DNA of 64,000 nucleotides from Acanthochlamys bracteata (GCA_019914995.1 CM034129.1:186001-250000), one strand, 5' to 3'. Counted from the stretch's first letter, positions 45,772 to 58,834 are shown. The notes: generated from the letters alone by a model not told the origin. A program made the numbers and translations.

Positions 45772-48700
45772 ATGGGGAAGAACTTGAGGATCGAGACTAC
45801 CGCCAAAGTGCCGCTTCTCAACCATGAGGTTCGTATTTTTTGTTTCTCTGTTTCCTCCTGCGTGTTTGATTTTTATGGTTATCCGTTTGTGGCACAAATA
45901 ATGAATCCATTTGGGTTGTTTTGTTTGGGCGCTTGAGGAATTTCTGAGATACTGTAAGTTTTACTGAAGAGGCTTCAGAAGTTATTTTGAATCTTTTGAT
46001 GTCTTAGAAGTTTTGGCAACTTGGGATACCTCTGCAGTCAGTCTTGTTTGTTGCTCGTAAAAGAATTTAACTTTTCTGGCATATTTGTTGGCATATTTGA
46101 AGAAGATAGTATTTTGATGTATGAAATTTCCTGCGGCAAATGGGACCTAATTCCTTTACTTTTTTTTTAAAAAAAAAATTCAGGAATCATCTAGTCGTGC
46201 GGAATCGGATCTTGAGCATGGTGATGCAGTTCCTGTAATAACACTTTTCTCATTTCTGTTTGAGTTTTTGATTGTCTGGTAGACATTTCTATGACAAAAA
46301 TCTACTTTGCTAATTACAGGCAGCAAACGTTGGATTTTGGAGAGTAATACAGCTGGTAAGGGGAACCACTATATTTTAAGTTATTCTTTGTAGCTAAACA
46401 ATTACTTTCCCCTTGATTGGATTAACTGTCCGTGGCCTATCTTCCTACTATTGATCCTTCCTTTTGTCCCTCACTCTGTGATCCAATGCATATTAGGGTT
46501 TTGAACTTCTTTCTTGTTATTCCACCAAGAGTTAGTTTGTATTAATGCATGGTTACTTTTGGCTCCCAGGCAAAACCAGAAGCAGGGAAACTAATCATTG
46601 GGACCATAGCCTTGCTGATAGCGTCAACTTCCAATATTCTTATTGTAGGTATTCTTTTATGTCATCTTCATTCACAGAAAAAGGTGAAATACATTGCTTC
46701 TCATTTATGTAAATGACTCCTGAGGTATAATGCTGCTTGAGCTAGCTGGAAGTATGGAACTGAGAGAACAACTGAGGTCTAAGTAGTTAAACTTTAAACC
46801 TACCACTTCATACAGGAATAACCTAAAAGTTTATCCAAAATATCGAATTAGTTAATTTGACTCTTAACTGAGTATATGTTAACAATTTTGACACACAAAA
46901 TCAAGTAGCATGAGACTTTGCTGTCTGCATCATGTAGAGTCATGGCAGGAAGATGATTCATCAAGCTATTTTTGAAGCTTATCAATGTAGTGACAACTTT
47001 TTTCTTTGGGCACTTCTATTGAGTACCATGTTTGAACAAGATACCTGGTTTATTTTTGGCAATGCCTGTGTCTGCATATACCATGTGAAAGATATTATTT
47101 CTTTTTTCATTTGATGATGATATTGTTTATTGGCTTTGTGATTGTTTATTGGTTCTTCTTATTTCTCTGGAAGTTCTCTTCTTTCCTTGCAGCCAAAATT
47201 TGGTGGAAAGATCATAGACATCGTGTCAAGAGATGCCATGGAGCCCAAACAGCAAGCCCAAGCTCTAGCGGCTGTGAGGAACACGATACTTGATATTGTG
47301 CTAATAGTAGTTGTTGGGTAAAAAGCTATACTTGCATCACTTAATTTTAAGATAGTTATGTTAGACATTATTATGCACTTTGCCTTTATTCTATTAATTG
47401 TTTTGTGAGAATAACTTCGTTGGAACCATTAGCTTTCAGTTTGCATACACAAAAAACTAAACTTTTATCCCACATGAGTGGGGTTGGCTACATGAATCTC
47501 TTTTTTTGCATTCCATTCGATTATATACTAGATTTAACGAAAGATCTAATTTCTCTAAATCTTTCACCGCCATCCTACGCCAAGTTAATTTTGGTCTATT
47601 CTTTCTTCTCCTAAAGGGTTCTACTAAAATCACATCACTTTTATGCACTGCAGTATGTTTTGATCTGCACAGACATGTTCGAACTATTAAGCTTATCTTC
47701 TCTTAACTTGTTCTTAATCGGCGCAATAGTTGTTTGTTGATATATATTTTTATTTCGTATTTTGTTCATTCTAGCATATCCACACAATTTCAGTTTGCAT
47801 GATCTGGCAAAATATAGCTGCAGGCTAAATTATGGTTGTTTGATTGAACTTTTCTTGAATTGATGCAGTTCAATTTGCACTACCCTACGTGCTTGGCTAT
47901 TCAATTCTTCAAGTGAAAGAGTAGTTGCAAGATTGAGGAACGACCTATTCAGTCATCTAATAAGCCAAGTAAATTCAACTGTCGACAATACAACCTTTTT
48001 CCTAATCGCTGCATCAAGTTATTAATTAAATGCGATTGGTTCTACACATTTTATCAGGAGGTAGCATTCTTTGATGTTACACGAACAGGAGAGCTCCTTA
48101 GTAGGCTTTCTGAGGACACCCAAATCATAAAAAATGCAGCGACGACCAATCTATCCGAGGCACTGCGCAATTTGACCACCACTCTGATTGGACTTGGATT
48201 TATGTTCACCACATCCTGGAAATTAACATGTACGTACAATTCAGTAGAGGTGGTAATATATGATTCGATCCGAAAATTTAACCCGAAATTGATCCATTTA
48301 ATTCGGATTAGGATTGAAAACTTTGATTTGTATAAATATATAGGTTAGGTTGAACGAATTTGACCCGATTATTAAATGAGTTGATCCGAAATTGACTCAC
48401 AAATTCGAATTGTCATCTCTTGAAGGAACAACGCTTTTCTGATTTTTTCTTACTGTATAATAAATTTTGGCGATAAAAATAATAATAATAATAATTTTTA
48501 AATTATTAAATTATATTATATTTATAATTAATCGTTTATTTTTATGTCTTAGTAAAATAGTGCAATATGAGAATTATAATATTATCGAAAGTATTACTAT
48601 GTATGTATTTTTCTAATGATGAATTTAAATTTTGTAAAAAAATTTTATTGAAATTTTGTCAACTAAAATTATTTACCAAAAGTTTTGTTGAAAGTATTAT

Positions 48701-51700
48701 TATGTATTAATAATTATAAAATTTAGCTGTCACTACATATTTTCAAAAATAAAAATAAAATTTTTGAAATATTCTAAAGACTGATGAAGATATTAAGAAA
48801 TGCATATTTTGATGGACATTCACTATTTCTCTTCAACAAAAACATTGTGCGCATTCATTTCAAATGATCTTATAATTTCACTAAATTGAATTTAGTGAAG
48901 TTTATTTCATCCTTTTTTTGTTTTCTTTTATCAAGCTATGCTGTTTGTTTAAGTTTGTCTCATATCATTCACACTTCTTATAAAGGTTATGGTATACAAC
49001 TCTCCTTATGCTTATCCTGTTGTATGAGAAAGTTGATCACTTATGCCTGGTTGTTCATTGTTTAAGCTTTGATAGGTAGTCATTAACCGCAGGTATCCCA
49101 ATCGGGGTTTGCTTTACTTAAGTTTCAGTCAGTTCCTCAAGCATCGGAGGATATAGTAGCACCCCTCTGAGAATTATGTGCTGACAGACTGACAGTACAC
49201 CCCTCTTTCAACAGTGTTGGCGCTTCTTGTTGTCCCAGCTATATCAGTTGCTGTACGTTTTTTTGGACGTTATCTTCGCGAACTTTCCCACAAGACTCAA
49301 GCTGCAGCAGCTGTTGCTTCATCAATTGCTGAGGTTTGCTGTGCAATCTCGCTTTCAATCTGCTACAGACTGAAAATGCGTATATTTTTTATGTGAAATA
49401 CACCTTTGGGATTTTAATTAGATGGTCCATATTTTTCTTATGGATTTGGAAGTTTGCAGGAATCTTTTGGAGCAATAAGAACAGTTAGATCTTTTGCTCA
49501 GGAGGGTTATGAAATATCACGCTACTCTAAAAAAGTTGATGAAACATTGATGCTTGGGCTCAAACAGGCTGTGAGTTAGATTTTTTAGATATATTGATTT
49601 CTTTCGCATGAATATGACAAACTTTGGTGTTAGGCACTTCATGTTTTCTGCAGAAACTTGTTGGATTGTTTTATGGAGGTATGAATGCGGCGTCCACTCT
49701 GTCAGTTGTTGCTGTTGTGATCTATGGAGCTTGCTTGACTATCATGGGGTCAATGACTCCTGGTTCTCTGACATCTTTCATTCTTTACAGCCTTACAGGT
49801 CTTCCGTAGTTCTATTTCTCCATTTTTCAATACTTCCTTCTGCCTGCTTAGGATGTAGTTGCAACTACAAAAGCATGGATTGTTAGCATTGTAATGAACA
49901 TTTCTTGCATATGATGAACCTCAGCTAGATGTGATCCTACCAGTCACCATCTGATTCTTCCCATATGCAGTTGGTGTCTCTGTATCTGCCCTATCAGGAC
50001 TGTATACCACAACCATGAAAGCTGCAGGTGCAAGTAGAAGAGTCTTCCAGCTTCTTGATCGTACTTCTTCTTTGCGAAAATCAGGAGATAAATGTCCGAC
50101 GGGGTGGGTTACCGCACTCTTACAATATTGTTCATATTGAAAATTGACATCTCTAAGCTCCCTGTAGACATGGGTATGTGTTCACTATATACTTGTTCTG
50201 TGCAGTGAGCAAGATGGAGCTGTAGAATTGGATGACGTCTGGTTTGCGTACCCTTCCCGCCCTACTCATATGGTACTAAAGGTAAATTCAATAAAACTGC
50301 ACTGCAGAAGTTTCACGTTGACCTTATGTGCAACCCTGTCTTCTCTGTACTCCAAGTATAACTAAGATGATTTTAATTGCAGGGTATTACACTAAATCTG
50401 ACTCCTGGTTCAAAGATCGCACTTGTTGGACCAAGTGGTGGCGGAAAGGTAATTTGATCTCTGATTAGCATGCAGACACTGCATATTATGATCTTTTCGT
50501 GAGAGAGGTGGCCTTATCAGTTTCCTTATAATACTCATGGTAACGCAATTATGCATTTTCATGCCTCACACAGACTACAATAGCAAATCTAATTGAACGC
50601 TTCTACGACCCTAATAAGGGAAAAATTCTACTCAATGGTGTTCCTTTGATGGAGATATCACATCAATTTCTTCATAGAAAGGTGATGTATACTATCTGCT
50701 CTTGTGTTTCATTATCATGTTCTTTAGTTTTGCCCTAAATTTCCCTGATCACTTCAGCACAATTAATCTAATGGAAATGCTATATCCTGCATTAGGGAAT
50801 GTGCCTATGAAATGCTAAATAATAAGTATGTAGCCAAACTACATCCCTTGCCTATATGATTTTGCAACACTTGCTTGGTTCCTAGCTCTAGTGTCAAGGG
50901 TTCTCTTTAAATGATGAAAACTCGTATAAATTCCACAGGTTAGCATAGTGAGCCAGGAGCCTACCCTCTTTAACTGCTCCATAGAAGAGAACATTGCATA
51001 TGGATGTGATGGGAAAGCGAGCAGTGCTGATATAGAAAATGCTGCTGTAAGTTTCACTTTACTCTGGCTGAATGTCACTGCTCATAACTTATTTTGCTAA
51101 TCACGTTATATGGTTTCACCACAGAAAATGGCAAACGCTCATGAATTTGTATCGAAATTTGCTGATAAATATAAAACCGATGTTGGGGAGCGAGGAATCA
51201 GGCTATCTGGTGGTCAAAAACAGAGGCTAGCTATTGCGAGGGCATTACTAATGAACCCTCGCGTTCTCCTTTTGGATGAAGCTACAAGCGCACTGGATGC
51301 TGAGAGTGAATACTTGGTTCAGGTAAAAGAGTACAAAACTTTCTCCCACTTGGTACCTATCAGCTAAATGTAGATGCTTCATTTTACGGACTAACTCTGC
51401 ATACGTGCGGTGTTTTTTCTTATATTGTATATGTGAAGTTTATGCGGATGCTTGTCTTACCTGCTGATGTGTGGAATATCTATTCAAGAATTAGCTGAAC
51501 TATTTTGCATGACATAGTTTGCAGATTATTGAAGTACATTTTTTTTTCTGGAATTGTTTAATTCTTTTGCTGGTTTGCAGGATGCGATGGATTCTCTAAT
51601 GAAAGGAAGAACTGTTCTTGTGATAGCTCACAGGCTATCAACGGTGAAGAGTGCAGATACTGTCGCTGTCATATCTGATGCTCAGATAGCCGAGAGTGGC

Positions 51701-51784
51701 ACGCACGATGAACTGCTCGGTAAAAATGGCATCTATACTGCGCTGGTCAGACGGCAATTGCAAGGAACCAGAAATGAAACATAA
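45772..51784 (+). CDS. ABCB27: Half-size ABC transporter, TAP2 / ABCB27 (ALS1) type
   Basis: Seventeen exons (45772-45828, 46184-46234, 46320-46355, 46570-46644, 47193-47317, 47869-47968, 48058-48229, 49215-49333, 49460-49570, 49654-49798, 49971-50103, 50206-50281, 50383-50448, 50574-50681, 50939-51046, 51125-51322, 51581-51784) give 627 residues with every phase matching. One six-helix membrane domain precedes one ATPase domain. The ATPase has Walker A GPSGGGKTT, Q-loop VSQEPTLFN, signature [15 protein letters not shown], Walker [13 protein letters not shown] and switch His IAHRLSTV. The N-terminus ([19 protein letters not shown]) carries a PLLN dileucine-type sorting motif and no plastid peptide, which favours the vacuolar ABCB27/ALS1 type over plastid TAP1. 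ALS1 works at the tonoplast in aluminium tolerance; the same role here is inferred. Confidence 0.93.
48245..48422. mobile_element. Candidate hAT-type MITE in ABCB27 intron 7
   Basis: The left end TAGAGGTGGTAAT and the right end ATTGTCATCTCTT are imperfect inverted repeats. The sequence between is the AATTCGG/GACCCG-rich type often seen inside plant hAT-like MITEs. No 8-bp target duplication is convincing, so the copy is probably old. Confidence 0.45.
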
Positions 51785-52030
51785 ATACGAAGCAATATTT
51801 TTTGATGTAGTACAAGAGACCCAAAGTGTGATAGTTCAATTAGGAAATTTAGTAAAGAGCTCTAAAGTGTGCGAACTAAAAACCGTGGCAATGTTGTTGC
51901 ATCTTCTTGTCATCTGCAGTATCACTGCAGGATAACTCGCATTGTTGTGCCTGAATGAAGTAAAACAAAGTCAATTCCATTACATTTTCATTCTTTTTTT
52001 TTTGTGGGTCTACTGATGGAGTAGGGTGAT
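51785..52030 (+). other. ABCB27 3' UTR region
   Basis: Follows the ABCB27 stop codon and includes a T run near 51995. No other gene is seen. Confidence 0.4.
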
Positions 52031-53045
52031 TCAAGGCTTGGCATAACCTTGAATCACCAATATTTGTCGAGTTTGATCACTCCACCGTCTTTTCAGCTGT
52101 TCAGGATTCGACGACCTATATGATATCTCTGTCTTGTCTTCTTCAGGCTCACCGATGATCGGAAACTCTCTGAACCATCTGCCCATATTGATAAAACGGT
52201 CCGTACTGGAAGGTATATGCATAGATTCCCTCTAGGCTTATTATGTTTTCTGTGAACACGGAGGGTCGTGGATGATAACTTTGCCGTCCGCCAGCTCTTC
52301 AACCTCTGGGTATTCTTCTTGGTCAAGAGCAGTACCCGCAAGCCAGCATGTCTTCCCCCAGTTCCAACCACATTATATGACTTATCTGGTCATCACTTCC
52401 GCTAACGCCTGGAAGCTTCACGGCAATGTCGACGTTCCAGTAAAAGCAAGCATCCACAAATGCAGTCCTGATATGCTCAGGAAGTATTACATGGTGCGGA
52501 ACTTCAAATTCCTTCATGCATCCGTGTCCAAGGTAAGTATCTGTCCAGCAGCCGCAGCACTGCCCATTGCAATTGCAGAGCCTGACGACCTTGATCTGGT
52601 CCATCATTTTATGATAGCCAAACCCGACAGTCCACGAGGTGCAGCTATGCTTTCTTAAGGCTTTCGGGCAATCGCAGGCACTCCAGAGTGATCAGATTGC
52701 ATCCAAGAAGGGATAGAACTGTCACTTGGAGGGGCAGGTGCCAGACATGCCAAGCCATGAGGATCATCTATAAAGAGATGGTAAGAGCTGAGACAGGGTA
52801 AGGGGATCAGTTTCATGAGAAACTCATTGTCGTCGTTTAAGCTGAATAGCCAGCGACGTGGAGCAAAGACCACTCCGGAGGGAGTTGAGTTGGGAAGTTG
52901 CGGCTAGGACAGGTAAGTGGCCAAACTCGCATGCGGTTAACTTGTTACCGGAAAGCAAGCGGAGCCATGCTTTGCTGACCATGGAGAAGCGCAAGTGCAC
53001 GGCGTGATCAAGTACCGGAAGATGTGATCGTAAATACATCCTCTC
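52031..53045 (-). pseudogene. F-box / F-box-associated domain protein relic
   Basis: The minus strand reads, in order but in different frames: HLRFSMVSKAWLRLLSGN (end of an F-box), PRRWLFSLNDDNEFLMKLIPLP with a following DPHGLACL (start of the associated domain), WTVGFGYHKMMDQIKVVRL near 52610, and EVPHHVILPEHIRTAFVDACFYWNV near 52440-52510, the usual order of FBA-type F-box proteins. Frame breaks lie between the blocks, and the first F-box half and a start codon are missing. FBA proteins are substrate adaptors of SCF ubiquitin ligases; this copy looks dead. Confidence 0.65.
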
Positions 53046-53180
53046 GGAAGTACGACCCTGCTTCTTCCTCTTCTTTTCATCATCTTCAACTGTTGCTAGT
53101 TGTTCTTATTGTTGTTGTTCAGAGTTGACAGTGTTGCCATAGCTCAAAGCTGATTTCACAATCTCAGCGACGTTTGAATG
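53046..53180. other. mTERF 3' flank
   Basis: Short non-coding stretch with CTT/TTG repeats. Confidence 0.4.
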
Positions 53181-54542
53181 TTAACGAAGGGAATCCATGA
53201 ATAGCTTCATGTTCCTTACATCTTCCCTGGAATCGGGAAACTTTTGCGGCTTGAACAATAGCCACAACCCTGTCGGATGCCTAGGTTTTACATCTGCTCT
53301 TTCTCTCACAATTCTGCCAAAAATATTTTCGCATTCAGGATACGGTTTCACAAACAGATTGTAAAACTTCATCCTGCTGAACCTGACAAAATGCTTCAAC
53401 CCCACTTCATATCCAAGTCCATCTTCTGATCTCAAATGCTCGATCACCTTATGGCGTGGGACTATCTGCTTCTCAAGATTGACACCCAAGTAGTCGGGGA
53501 ACTCAACAAGCCACTCAATGTTAAACCCAAGCTTATGCAGCAAATACTCGATCTTTTTCTCAATGTCCTGTAACTCGTACAATAGTACTCTGGGTTCGAC
53601 AAATAGAATCTTGAAAGCGTCTCTACAGATCAAACCATGATTGCATAACAAGTCAACTCGAAGCTTGGCATCTGTAGAAGCTTTCAATAAGCCCTTGCAC
53701 ATAATTCTCTTCTTGATTGGGACACGGCACCTAAAACTGCAAAGCAATTCAACCAGCCTAGTTAGCTCACCGGCTTCCATGTTCAAAAGAGTTACCGGGT
53801 CCGCAAGCATTGAATTGCTGACTTCCTCATGGCTCAAACCGAGACTTGAAATCTCTTCGAACAATGGCTGCAACCTTCCATCAGTACTCAACATTAGTAG
53901 GTTCAGATATTTTCTGAAAATTCTTTCAATCTCATTCTTCTTGAATCCAAACTTCTTGAAGAAGCTTATCTTATTTTCAGCATCGACAATACACCTCATC
54001 GGCAATCCATCGAACGCCTTGCAGACAGAACCATCATCTAGCCCCAGATCTCTCAACACCTTCAAGTTCCGCGACAAATCTTCCGGCTCAATCTCAAACC
54101 TTCGAAATTCTTCTAGAATACTCACCACTGATGAATTGGAGATCAATTTGGGCAAACGGAGTTGATCAAAACACGGTTCCCATTTTCTCAAGAACTCAAG
54201 TTCAAGAACTAGGGGGCAGTTAATGATACCAGATACAATAGATTTCTTCGACAGACCGAAAGATGAAAGAATAGATACAGAATTTTCGAGTTCAGAGGAA
54301 GTGGAGGTACATAGGAATTTATTTTCTTGAATAAATTCTTGTAGCTGAGATTGCGGGACTCCGTGTTTCCAAAGAAAACGAGCTACGGGGAGTTCAAGAA
54401 AAGAGTTGGAATCGGTCGGAACTCGAGTCCCAGAAGAATCAGATAAGTGACGGAAGCCATTGATGACCGGAAGCGGGACGGAATCGGAGAGGATTCGGTG
54501 AAGTGAGTGCCTGAAACGAGAGAGAACAACCCGGCAAGCCAT
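53181..54542 (-). CDS. mTERF-family organelle transcription/splicing factor
   Basis: A single exon of 453 residues. The N-terminus is rich in Arg, Ser and His with few acids (MACRVVLSRFRHSLHRILS), pointing to mitochondria or plastids. The body is a chain of mTERF helix repeats, seen as recurring patterns such as LGLDDGSVCKAFDGLPMRCIVDAENKI, FGFKKNEIERIFRKYLNLL, LGLSHEEVSNSMLADPVTLL and LGFNIEWLVEFPDYLGVNLEKQIVPRH. The last matches the common P-x-x-x-x-x-L closing pattern of the family. Most plant mTERF genes are intronless, as here. They bind organelle nucleic acid in transcription termination or intron splicing; which target this one has cannot be told. It is divergent from the rhomboid gene, 298 bases between start codons. 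Confidence 0.92.
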   Translation of the reverse strand: MACRVVLSRFRHSLHRILSDSVPLPVINGFRHLSDSSGTRVPTDSNSFLELPVARFLWKHGVPQSQLQEFIQENKFLCTSTSSELENSVSILSSFGLSKKSIVSGIINCPLVLELEFLRKWEPCFDQLRLPKLISNSSVVSILEEFRRFEIEPEDLSRNLKVLRDLGLDDGSVCKAFDGLPMRCIVDAENKISFFKKFGFKKNEIERIFRKYLNLLMLSTDGRLQPLFEEISSLGLSHEEVSNSMLADPVTLLNMEAGELTRLVELLCSFRCRVPIKKRIMCKGLLKASTDAKLRVDLLCNHGLICRDAFKILFVEPRVLLYELQDIEKKIEYLLHKLGFNIEWLVEFPDYLGVNLEKQIVPRHKVIEHLRSEDGLGYEVGLKHFVRFSRMKFYNLFVKPYPECENIFGRIVRERADVKPRHPTGLWLLFKPQKFPDSREDVRNMKLFMDSLR

Positions 54543-54840
54543 TGATTGATTACCATCTCAACGAGAAAACGCGGGAAATTTAAATGAAACATTTCTAAAT
54601 GGGCCATAAACCGACCAGTTGTCAAACTCAATAAGGAAAAGCCCATATTAGTTCTCCTCTTCGTTTGTTTGTTTGCTTTTAGCAATGGCTAAAGTATATA
54701 GAAAATTTTAATTTTGGTTTCAAATTTGGAAGATTTAAATGTTGTTTTGAATAACAAATGCAAAATTTTATTTTGTAGTTGTTGTCTTGTTCTTGTTCCT
54801 GATTCAAAATCCTGTAGTAGCAGAAGAAGAACCAATAAAC
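54543..54840. promoter_or_regulatory. Shared promoter region, mTERF / rhomboid
   Basis: Only 298 bases separate the two opposite start codons. TGGGCC/GGCCCA-type site II motifs occur (ATGGGCCATAAA at 54599, AAGCCCAT at 54638), as expected for nuclear genes of organelle proteins. Confidence 0.55.
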
Positions 54841-57776
54841 ATGCGTTTCGGGTTTTTCTCCTCTACTGCTCAGCTTCTCCGCCGCCGACGCACAAACCCT
54901 TCTATTCTGATCTGCGGCGAAAATGGATCGTCCACGTTGAGAGATCTGGTTGGTCGATTTCCAGCTGGGATCCAGTCACCGTTACCGCGGTCAAGAGCGT
55001 TGATGACGATTACGAACGGTGGATGGACAGGTAATGGGTGGTCCCAATTCGCCGCGGGGACGCTCGGTGGTGGTTGTCTTCTCCGATCGATGAAGTTTTT
55101 GTTGCAGAGGAACCGTTACCGGTTTCCATTGCAGCGCTTCACGGCATGGCAACAGAGTTCGCGGTACCTGTAGTGTTCTTTTTCTTTGTATTTTGTGTCC
55201 TGATCTTTTTATTTTCTGATTAAGCTCCTAAGAACTGTAATCAAGTTTTATTTCAACTTCGTTATGTGAAAGTTTAATACTTGAGTTAATGGGTCCATCA
55301 CTCATTTATAAGAACCATAATGCTATTTGGAGAGGACAGACGGTAAATTTAGCTACTATGAAAAATATTGGGTGCCTTCTGTTTTCATTACAGGTTTTCA
55401 ATCATATATAGGCAATCAAGTTTTCTGTATAACTTAATACATCTTTAATTATTTTCAGGAGGTCCTTCACCATGACTGGCATGACACCGGATGGAGTAGT
55501 TCTTGGCTTAGTTGGTGTGAATGTTGCCGTTTTTCTCTTGTGGAGAGTTGCTGACGAGAAGTTCATGCAAAAGAACTTTATGGTAGAAATCCCTGGCATG
55601 AGTTCTTTTACTTTGTATTAAGTTCTCAAAACTTGAAAAAACTTAGTTTTCGTGCTTCTTTACTGGTTCTGTGCAGATATCTCTGAACAATTTCAAGAGT
55701 GGACGTTTACACACATTGATTACGCACGCATTCAGTCATGCAGATGCAGGTCATCTCTTTACAAATATGATTGGCCTCTATTTCTTTGGGTCAATGGTAT
55801 GATATCCTATTCATCAAATTTCATTTATAATGGCTGTTGCTGTGATGAGTTTTCCTTTTTTTCATGGCATTTTGGTATGCTGATGTTGGAAGTTGTTTAT
55901 GCCTTCGTCAATAGAAAAGTTTTTGGATGAGATGCATAATACTTTTCAATTAGGTGTGCTATTATATGCTGATGTATTGTAATATATACTGATTAAGTAT
56001 TTCAGTCATGAAGATATACTTGGCTATGGTTTTCCAAAGTCTCAAGGAAAGCATGGGACTGGCAACAAAGCACTTTAGAGTTTAGAGGAGTATATAATTA
56101 TCTAGTAATCAAATCCTTTTTACCATTTCTTAAGTATCACCCTTAAGCTATTTCATGTGCTCCTCTGATGTTTTCAGCTATGTCCAGTTGACATATTCTC
56201 TTATAAATAGGTGGTAAACTAATTTCAGGTTTTCATTAGAGCCAAGATGCTACAAGGCTGAAGCATCCAGAAGCTATTTTATAATAAATATTAGAATATG
56301 AAATATGTTGTTTGCGCTTCCAACCTTTACAATTTTGGTGCTCTATCTATACCCATATAGGAGCCTTCAATTGCCTGATGCAATAGTTTGACTTTGTTAT
56401 ATATTAGTTATTAGCATATTGTAGATGCCATTCTTGCATCTGTTTTCCTCATAATAGTTGGCTATTATGATCCTAGAGTGAAAATATGTCATTTAGTCGA
56501 GATCGTAGGGTTGTGGAACTCTACATGCACATTGCTTATGCATGTGTTTTCAGTATTGACATGCACTTCTTCCAGTTGTTTCAATTTTACCTTATAATCC
56601 TATGCTTTAAATGAGATCACGAGTCAACAATTTTATGCATACAAGTACAGAGTGGACATTTGGTTAATTAGAAGTTCACATAATTACATGATTTCAGTGG
56701 GTTTTTCTTTTTAAGCAGCTATAGCAAGTCTTATCCTATTACCTCATTCCTGATGATCAGATTGGAAAACTATTTGGCCCATCATTCCTGCTGAAGTTGT
56801 ACCTAGGTGGAGCACTCGGTGGATCAATATTTTACTTGGCACACAAATCCTATATAGCTTCAAATTCGCAGGTATAAAAGCTTCGAATATGACAAGTGGA
56901 TGAGTATCTAGCACATTTCTACTTCCCTCATACAAATATTTCTTAAGAAGCATATGATTCTTCTCTAAAATTTGCAGAACCCGCGAGGCTGGTACATCTC
57001 TCGAACACCTGCATTGGTAAGTTTTGACTTGAGAAATTTTATTCAGAATAGATTTTGTATAGATAATCCAATTTACAGGTGCAATGTTTTAGGAACCCAT
57101 CGATGCTGGCATCTATTAACATACTGATGCCTACATACATCCACTTTATAAAGTGTTCCACTAGAAAGTGCAAATGCTGATGTGAATGACATGCTTATAG
57201 TATTTAGTAAGAAAAAATTGTGCAGATATGCTATTTATACCCAAGATTTAGTTACTGCCATGTTTCAAGATTTTAACCTCAGGATTGTCTGCTTACCATG
57301 AATAAGAGGGTCTTGTTTTTGGTTGTCATCTTCAAAGCAACTTGTCATATGCTGCAGGGTGCCAGTGCTGCTGTGAATGCCATTATTCTTCTTGATATTT
57401 TTCTTTTTCCAAGAAGTATGTGTTATGTGTACTTCATGATACCTATACCTGCGGTCGCATTGGTGAGTTCTGAAGCAATGTAACAATAGTATTTCAGAAA
57501 GTCTAGTTACTTGCGTGTTACGACTTACTTTTTTGGCCTGATGCACAGGGAGCACTTCTAATTGGATCAGACTTGTGGAGGCTGCATAAGGTAACAAATA
57601 ATACTATGTCTTCTGTGACTTCTATACTCTTCTGAGATGGAAGTCATTCAGAAGGCTAACGATTATCTTTACCTTTTTGTTTCTAGGGAGATTCTCGCGT
57701 ATCAGGCGCCGCTCATTTAGGGGGTGCTGCTGTTGCTGCTATCACCTTTGCATGCATTAAGAAGGGTTTGATCTGA
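54841..57776 (+). CDS. Mitochondrial rhomboid-like protein (RBL12-type)
   Basis: Eight exons (54841-55163, 55459-55582, 55677-55796, 56761-56871, 56978-57016, 57358-57462, 57549-57590, 57687-57776) join in phase to 317 residues. The N-terminal ~115 residues are Arg/Ser-rich with no acidic cluster, a mitochondrial-type presequence. The membrane part has LITHAFSHADAGHLFTNM (the HxxxHxxxN-like block of helix 2), then LGASAAVNAIILLDIF with the nucleophile Ser, and SGAAHLGGAAVAA with the catalytic His. The Ser-His pair is therefore present. The residue after Ser is Ala where many rhomboids have Gly. An intramembrane serine protease of the PARL/RBL12 group is likely; substrates are unknown. An ATG 54 bases upstream is in frame but gives an unlikely start. 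Confidence 0.9.
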
Positions 57777-57962
57777 TAAATGCTGCCAACTGTTTACTTA
57801 GAAATTTTACGAACTATCAATCAAGAGCTGGGTATTTATTCTCTCTTTTTAGTTAGCCAAGTCGCCAACTCTCTGTCGCCGTATGACAGAACGTTACAGT
57901 TGTTTAGATACAATATTTAACAGTGGATTGGGCCCTCAAATGAAATCTGCAACTTGTTCATA

Positions 57963-58001
<39 letters not shown>

Positions 58002-58834
58002 CGCTCATGTTTCAACTGCTAAGTATCGTGTTTTATAGTATCTAGTCAAGTTTTGTGAACTTTGGGTTTTCAGAAAGAGAATCATGTCGAGTATTGCACT
58101 CATTAGTTATTCATGCAGCTTAAAAGCCACCCTGGTATCATCAACTCGTCACAGATGTGCTCGAACAAGAAGTTGTTGAGCTTAAACAAGTAAGCCTCAG
58201 TCTGAACCTGCCATTACTTCCATCTGTCAAACGGTCGTGATATGCATCAAAGTTACTGTCAGTACACAGTTGAAGTATCTCATGGCTTAAACAACGCTAA
58301 GGTAGAGCAGTTTACATTGTTCTATTCACCTGAGAAGTTCTCTTCTCCAGCTATCAACCTCTCAATCCCATTGCTTGGCAGCGTTCAAGCAGCTTGAGTT
58401 AAAAAAAGCTACGGCATGTGAAGCGCTCACAACCTCAACGTTACATGTAACCTTGACAACCTGAAGCTAGTCCTATCACAATAAGAATAGCATGTTCTTA
58501 CTTTTGATGATTTACAAGCATACAGAACAGCATACAATCTGTAACAGAATGTTGGGGTAAAACATTTTCCAAAATTAGCTTTGTCAAACACGATTAATCA
58601 GCAGTGTAGGACTACTGTAGCAAGAGCCACTGGAGACGGGATCAAAGTGAACAGAATGAGCCATCACAAAAATTAATAAGAAAAAGAAAAGCTGATCTCT
58701 AAACATATTCATGATGTTAAGTTGAATGCAGCTAAACCATGCTCATGTCTCATCTACCAAAATTGTTGTACCCTCATTGCCCTTCCTATTGTGCATCTTT
58801 AAGTATCACCAAAAAATTGCCAAGCAAAGTTTCT
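57777..58834. other. Convergent 3' region between rhomboid and eIF3m
   Basis: About 1 kb holds the 3' ends of two convergent genes. A (CT)n microsatellite runs from about 57965 to 57998. Short open frames in 58080-58480 match nothing I recognise. Confidence 0.45.
57965..57998. repeat. (CT)n microsatellite
   Basis: About 17 dinucleotide units, uninterrupted. Confidence 0.9.

Noticed and set aside
53641-54165. 174-residue open frame antisense to mTERF
   Set aside because: Shadow of the intact mTERF coding sequence.
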